Positions 59,740-64,000 of a DNA stretch of 64,000 bases are shown here, in pieces. Origin of the DNA: Blautia sp. (GTDB lineage: Bacteria > Bacillota > Clostridia > Lachnospirales > Lachnospiraceae); NCBI GenBank assembly GCA_022769545.1, contig JALEJS010000024.1, positions 62,001 to 126,000 of the forward strand. The letters are read 5' to 3'. Every line of letters starts with the position of its first letter. Position 1 is the stretch's first letter. The translations under genes were made by a program, and so were the position numbers. The notes below the pieces were generated by a model. It searched no databases. It was not told the origin of the DNA and saw only the letters and a program-made list of their open reading frames with translations.

Positions 59740-61161
59740 TTAATGAAGCTCCTCGAACGTCACCACTTCTTTTGTCCGCTCAAATTCATCATAACGAAGG
59801 CCACGCTCACCTGTCTCTATTTCTCCTACCTGATTGTCATATGGATCCGCACGCCAGTGATCCTTATCAATGGTGAAGGGAGCCTGGAATGCATTGTTGC
59901 ATACCATTCGGTAGGCATCCAGATTGCCGAAATAAAATTTCCGACGTTCTTCATTATCTGCACGCACAGCACCAATTCCATAAGAAGTATCCGCATACAG
60001 CCAGCCATACGGTTCTGCATAAAACTGTACCCAGTCATGTCCGCCGCAAAAATCCGGCTCCACCGCCAGACCGCTCTGCCAGCGCGCAGGAATTCCGGCA
60101 CATCGGCATAATGTAAGAAACAGAAGCGCAAATACACCGCAGTCACCGGTGAAACTGCGGGCACAGTTTTCCGGAATGCTCTCCAGACTGAAGTAAGCCG
60201 GCATAAATGTGTATTTCATGTTCAATGTGATAAAATCATAAAAGCTGCGGGCCTTTTCCAGAGGATCCGTCAGTCCCTGCGTCAGAGAATCCGTCAGCTC
60301 CCGAATATAGGGTGTAAAAACAATATGCGGCGCCTCTTCCGCGGTATAAAGATTTAGCTGCGCTTCCCGGCTGATGCTGTCATCTCCCGATATTCCATTG
60401 CCGGAATCCGGGGTCTCTGTATCATGGAAAGATGCTCTGTGCAGATAGGAGTACTCCACCACAAACGCATGATTTTCCGCCATGTTTTCTTCCCAGCAGA
60501 CCGTTCTTTGAAGTGCATTTTCCGGTGCGATCTTTCCGCTTTCCGGAAAGATTTTCTCAATCCGGATTTCGCTTTGCTGTTCACACGCAGCCGGAATGGG
60601 CAGATGTGCCCGCACAAACATACCCGGAGTAAATAATTCCTCCTTTATGCGCAGGGAAGCACGAATCCGGATCCGGTTGCAGATGCTCCCTTTCTCCTTC
60701 ATGACACGCATGCAGCGATCAAGACGACCGTCCCCTTTGGAGCCCTTGACCGCACTCTCCGCTCCGGACATGGAAATACCTGCCCGGACGGCAAATTCCG
60801 GTTCGGATTTGCACATGGTCTGGAAAAAACGGTTAAAGAATCGCATTTCCCCATGCACATAGATCCATCCGATCTTTCCGTCGTCTACCCGCTGGTCAAA
60901 CTCCTCTTCTGTAAAATCCGGAATATGCTCTCTGAGAATTCCCAGTGCTTCTGCACGGGAATAAGGATAATCCTCCGGCAGGCGAAGAATCATCTCACGC
61001 TGAGCCAACAGGCAGCAGCGAAGCGCATGCGGAAGATGTTCCATGGAAAGGCGTCGGTCAATGAGCCGGACCGCCCCCTCAAAATCCCCATAAAGCTTCC
61101 GCCGGAGGATATCCTCCGGCAGACCTGTGTTCAAATATTGTAATGTTTCATTTATTTTCAT
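59740..61161 (-). CDS. Transglutaminase-like domain protein
   Basis: 473 residues with no signal peptide. The papain-like transglutaminase core is in the C-terminal half: SFTGDCGVFALLFLTL (Cys), FCGGHDWVQFY (His) and YADTSYGIG (Asp). The N-terminal half is unassigned, with YDFITLNMKYTF just before the core typical of microbial transglutaminase-like peptidases. It follows the DUF819 gene on the same strand by 40 bases and probably shares its transcript. A cytoplasmic peptidase or amidase for wall-derived or imported peptides is inferred. Confidence 0.82.
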   Translation of the reverse strand: MKINETLQYLNTGLPEDILRRKLYGDFEGAVRLIDRRLSMEHLPHALRCCLLAQREMILRLPEDYPYSRAEALGILREHIPDFTEEEFDQRVDDGKIGWIYVHGEMRFFNRFFQTMCKSEPEFAVRAGISMSGAESAVKGSKGDGRLDRCMRVMKEKGSICNRIRIRASLRIKEELFTPGMFVRAHLPIPAACEQQSEIRIEKIFPESGKIAPENALQRTVCWEENMAENHAFVVEYSYLHRASFHDTETPDSGNGISGDDSISREAQLNLYTAEEAPHIVFTPYIRELTDSLTQGLTDPLEKARSFYDFITLNMKYTFMPAYFSLESIPENCARSFTGDCGVFALLFLTLCRCAGIPARWQSGLAVEPDFCGGHDWVQFYAEPYGWLYADTSYGIGAVRADNEERRKFYFGNLDAYRMVCNNAFQAPFTIDKDHWRADPYDNQVGEIETGERGLRYDEFERTKEVVTFEELH

Positions 61162-61201
61162 ATTTTCATCCTTAGCACAATCATTCTAAGCACAATTATC
61201 C

Positions 61202-62386
61202 TCAGCAAAGCAATTGCATAATATATCCGGCCGCCAGACCGCAGAAGTTACCGATTGCCGCACCAAACACGCCCATCAGAACACCAATACCGGCATAAGA
61301 CGGATTATAGGCAGACGCAACGATCGGTGCAGAAGCACTTCCTCCGATGTTCGCAAGGGAAGCCGTGGAAACCATACACAGATCCCAGTGGAATGCCTTG
61401 GACAGAAGGAACATGATCACAACATGGATGATCAGAACCGCCAGACCGGCCACGATCCACATCGGTGCGCTGACCAGATCAGCCAGAGATGCCGTAGAAG
61501 CCAGCAGAGATACTACCGCATACAGATAAATATTGGAAAGCTCTTCCACTGCAGGAACCTTGCCCAGCTTCGTCTGTGCGCAGATCAGACCGAGAATAGT
61601 CACAAATACCGTCGTCATGGTACCCTTGTCAAACATTCCGAGACCAATGCTGGAAAGACCTGTATTCAGAGCCAGACCAACTCTCTGCGAAAGCGCAGAA
61701 ACCAGCAGGGAAACACCGATCAGGAAGATCCAGTCTGCAGAAGTGGCATGTTTCTTCTCGTTTGAAACTTCCTTTGCAGCCGCATCTGCCACTGCCTCCA
61801 GCTTGGACGTATCTGCTTTCACCGCATTGTCCCACTTCTTTGCATATCTGACCATGATCAGAAGCAGTGCGATCCAGACAGAATAATATACGGTATCAAC
61901 GGCAAGTGCGCATCCATATGCGCCTGCATCGATGGTAAATGCCGCTTCCATGGCAGCCATATTTGCAGAACCGCCAATCCAGGAAGCACACAGTGCAGCC
62001 ATGGCACCCCAGATCGTTTCTCCGCCGCCGAGGACGCCCTTGAACAGCAGAAAAGCAACAATGAAACCGATCAGAATGGAGGCAGCGCCGCCAAGGAAAA
62101 TTGCGGCCATACGACCTCCCAGCTTTGCAAGCTTCTTAATGTCACAGCGAAGCAGCATGACAAAAATCATTGCGTACAGCAGATTGTTTTTCAGTGCGGA
62201 GTACGCAGCGGAGCATCCATCCGAATTGTACATTCCCATGGTACAGAACACCATATTCAGAACATAAATCCAGACCAGCGGCGGCACCCAGTTAAAAATT
62301 TTCCAGTTTGTGTACTTTTCCAATGCAAGCAGAACCCCCGCAAGACACATCAGAAAAGCGATGTAAGTGAACCCGTTTGTTATCAT
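61202..62386 (-). CDS. DUF819-family (YjcL-like) membrane protein
   Basis: 394 residues with about ten to eleven transmembrane helices (CDIKKLAKLGGRM, GSANMAAMEAAF, SLLASTASLADLV, SLANIGGSASAPIVASAYNPSYAGIGVLMGVFGA). The repeated Asn/Gly/Ser-rich half-helix motifs look like a two-fold transporter. The substrate is unproven. It is divergent from the dipeptide epimerase gene with a 128-base shared control region. GAGAGGAAA precedes the ATG. Confidence 0.88.
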   Translation of the reverse strand: MITNGFTYIAFLMCLAGVLLALEKYTNWKIFNWVPPLVWIYVLNMVFCTMGMYNSDGCSAAYSALKNNLLYAMIFVMLLRCDIKKLAKLGGRMAAIFLGGAASILIGFIVAFLLFKGVLGGGETIWGAMAALCASWIGGSANMAAMEAAFTIDAGAYGCALAVDTVYYSVWIALLLIMVRYAKKWDNAVKADTSKLEAVADAAAKEVSNEKKHATSADWIFLIGVSLLVSALSQRVGLALNTGLSSIGLGMFDKGTMTTVFVTILGLICAQTKLGKVPAVEELSNIYLYAVVSLLASTASLADLVSAPMWIVAGLAVLIIHVVIMFLLSKAFHWDLCMVSTASLANIGGSASAPIVASAYNPSYAGIGVLMGVFGAAIGNFCGLAAGYIMQLLC

Positions 62387-62431
62387 ATAGATTTCCTCTC
62401 CCTTCCGTCATTTTTGTTAACAATTTAAAGC

Positions 62432-62460
62432 TTTACAAAAATGACTTTTCTAGATACAAT
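62432..62460 (+). promoter_or_regulatory. Dipeptide epimerase promoter
   Basis: TTTACA (62432-62437), 17 bases, TACAAT (62455-62460), 54 bases before the ATG. Confidence 0.6.
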
Positions 62461-62514
62461 AGTAGCATATATAGTCAAAATATGCAAACATATTTGAAAT
62501 GGAGGGGAAAATTT

Positions 62515-63609
62515 ATGAAAATTACCGATATTCGTCTTGGAATGATCTCCGTTCCGCTGAGAGTTCCATTTAAAACAGCGCTGCGTTCTGTCAACAGTGT
62601 GGAAGATGTTGTGGTAGAGATCCATACAGACACCGGTGCCGTCGGATACGGAGAAGCTCCGCCTACCGGTGTCATTACCGGCGACACCACCGGAGCCATT
62701 ATCGGAGCGATCAATGACCATATGAAAAAGACGCTAATCGGGAAAGACGTGGATGATTTCGAAGATCTCATGATTGCTCTTCAGAAATGTATTCTGAAAA
62801 ACACCAGTGCAAAGGCAGCTGTGGATATGGCTCTGTGGGATCTCTACGGACAGCTCCACAACATACCTGTCTACAAGCTGATGGGCGGCGCCAGAAAATC
62901 CATCATCACAGATATCACGATCAGTGTCAATGAGCCGGATGAAATGGCAAGAGATGCCGAAGATGCGATTCGGCGCGGATATGACTGCCTGAAAGTAAAG
63001 GTCGGAAAAGAGCCGGAAAAAGATATCGCACGCCTGTCTGCCATCCGGCAGATCGTACCGGCAGAGACTGCAATTCGTATCGATGCCAACCAGGGATGGA
63101 CACCGAAGGAAGCAGTCCGCATTCTGAATGGAATGCAGGAACGCGGACTGAATATTGAATTTGTCGAGCAGCCTGTTCCTGCCCATGATTTTGAGGGCCT
63201 GAAATACGTTACCGATCGCTCTTATGTTCCGGTCCTTGCAGATGAAAGTGTATTCTCCCCGGAAGATGCCATGAAAATCATGCAGATGCGTGCGGCAGAT
63301 CTTGTAAACATCAAGCTGATGAAGTGCGGCGGACTTTATAACGCATTGAAGATCGCCTCAGCGGCTGAAGTATACGGTGTGGAATGCATGATCGGATGCA
63401 TGCTGGAAGCGAAAATCAGCGTCAATGCAGCCGTTCATCTTGCCTGTGCAAAACAGATCATCACAAAAATCGATCTGGATGGTCCTGTTCTTTGCAGTGA
63501 AGACCCCATCCTTGGCGGTGCCGTGTTCCAGGAAAAACAGATTACCGTATCCGATGAGCCCGGCCTTGGCATCAGAGGAATTGAAGAAGGAAAAATCCGG
63601 TATCTTTAA
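62515..63609 (+). CDS. Dipeptide epimerase (L-Ala-D/L-Glu epimerase-type enolase superfamily)
   Basis: 364 residues. Enolase-superfamily muconate lactonising subgroup: the KxK pair in CLKVKVGKEP, metal ligands in RIDANQGW, EFVEQPV and LADESVFS, the second-half lysine in NIKLMKCGG, and a late DLDGP that fits the substrate-ammonium DxD. Expected to epimerise L-Ala-D-Glu to L-Ala-L-Glu or other dipeptides. The start at 62515 follows GGAGGGG; the longer frame upstream lacks a site. Confidence 0.92.
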   Translation: MKITDIRLGMISVPLRVPFKTALRSVNSVEDVVVEIHTDTGAVGYGEAPPTGVITGDTTGAIIGAINDHMKKTLIGKDVDDFEDLMIALQKCILKNTSAKAAVDMALWDLYGQLHNIPVYKLMGGARKSIITDITISVNEPDEMARDAEDAIRRGYDCLKVKVGKEPEKDIARLSAIRQIVPAETAIRIDANQGWTPKEAVRILNGMQERGLNIEFVEQPVPAHDFEGLKYVTDRSYVPVLADESVFSPEDAMKIMQMRAADLVNIKLMKCGGLYNALKIASAAEVYGVECMIGCMLEAKISVNAAVHLACAKQIITKIDLDGPVLCSEDPILGGAVFQEKQITVSDEPGLGIRGIEEGKIRYL

Positions 63610-63639
63610 AGTGCTTCCTATGCAGCTGCAGTAATGCAG

Positions 63640-63681
63640 GACAGGGGTGTGTCCCGACAATGAACACGCCCCTGTCTTTTT
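63640..63681. terminator. Bidirectional terminator between epimerase and dipeptidase
   Basis: GACAGGGGTGTGT pairs with ACACGCCCCTGTC over an 11-base loop, then TTTTT. It separates convergent genes. Confidence 0.85.
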
Positions 63682-63708
63682 CTGCTTGTGAGCAGTATTC
63701 TATTTTGT

Positions 63709-64000
63709 TTATGACTCTTTATATGCGAGAATCGCTTTCAGGAATTCCCATGTTCTGGCAACAGAACTGATACTTGCCCGTTCTCTCGCCGTGTGAACAT
63801 CCAGAAGATCCGGGCCGATGGACACACAGTCCAGTCCGGGAACTTTTCCGGACAAAATCCCGCACTCCAGCCCTGCATGGATCGTCACCACCTTCATTTC
63901 TTTTCCAAACATCTCCCGATACAGCTTCAGACAGATATCCCTGAGCGCAGACTCCTTTGCATAAGGCCATGCCGGATAATCTCCGGAATACTCCACGTCT
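63709..64000 (-). CDS. pepD: Aminoacyl-histidine dipeptidase (PepD-like), C-terminal end (5' part outside window)
   Basis: About 96 C-terminal residues are visible. HAGLECGILSGKVPGLDCVSIGPDLLDVHTARERASISSV is the conserved PepD/M20 end: HAGLECG with Glu and metal-binding His, and HT-x-x-E-R. It hydrolyses dipeptides, often Xaa-His. The frame is open to the window edge. Adjacent to the dipeptide epimerase, which fits a dipeptide-catabolism locus. Confidence 0.88.
   Translation of the reverse strand, partial: DVEYSGDYPAWPYAKESALRDICLKLYREMFGKEMKVVTIHAGLECGILSGKVPGLDCVSIGPDLLDVHTARERASISSVARTWEFLKAILAYKES

Noticed and set aside
1..64000. tRNA or rRNA genes
   Set aside because: Intergenic gaps are short and none shows a cloverleaf, CCA end or rRNA sequence.

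Overview
The window looks like a chromosomal segment of a gut-type Lachnospiraceae (Clostridia, Firmicutes). The evidence is the gene content and order: rplU-prp-rpmA-obgE, a SepF/YlmH division cluster, radC-mre-min-rodA, and L27 carrying the Prp-cleaved N-terminal extension. Consensus sigma-A promoters, strong Shine-Dalgarno sites and several TTG starts fit the same group. No rRNA, tRNA, CRISPR array, insertion sequence or prophage was seen.

Layout. 1-1.7 kb: the 3' part of glgA, a terminator-bearing leader and an eroded mgtE magnesium transporter gene. 1.7-3.1 kb (minus): a small promoter-driven operon of two EutS/PduU-type microcompartment shell proteins and a EutP/PduV-type GTPase. 3.3-4.0 kb: an AIM24-family protein. 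4.0-10 kb (minus): a 1,694-residue secreted repeat protein and a TetR regulator with its own operator. 10.2-12.6 kb: an SPL-like radical SAM protein, a small kinase-like protein, two small membrane proteins and a possible gene remnant. 12.7-20.9 kb: a translation and ribosome block (two genes of the TIGR03960/TIGR03936 type, RNase G, L21, Prp, L27, ObgE, YhbY, NadD, YqeK, RsfS). 21-28.7 kb: lexA, then a division and cell-biology cluster (HlyD-like, YggS, SepF, YlmH, AroB, LspA, RluD-type synthase, cytidylate-kinase-like). 28.7-37.9 kb: ttcA with a structured leader, an AI-2E family permease, Dtd, a choline-binding-repeat M23 peptidase, a three-gene sensory operon and a tyrosine recombinase. 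38-48 kb (minus): the cell-shape operon radC-mreB-mreC-mreD-pbp2-minD-minE-rodA-dacA. 48-57.8 kb (minus): mutS-mutL-miaA-ynbB-yhiN-FAD oxidoreductase. 58-64 kb: PadR with a textbook operator, an iron-type alcohol dehydrogenase, and a dipeptide-handling locus (transglutaminase-like protein, DUF819 membrane protein, dipeptide epimerase, dipeptidase).

Most of the window is housekeeping. The parts most worth a second look are the isolated shell-protein trio, the PBP2 with a helix-rich insertion of about 250 residues, the divergent MreB beside an operon with no minC, the ATPase-degenerate 7TM protein ahead of a histidine kinase, the switch-like hairpins in the ttcA leader, the perfect palindromic operators at the TetR, PadR and surface-protein genes, and the dipeptide locus. 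Functions come from motif and family recognition by eye; no database search was run.
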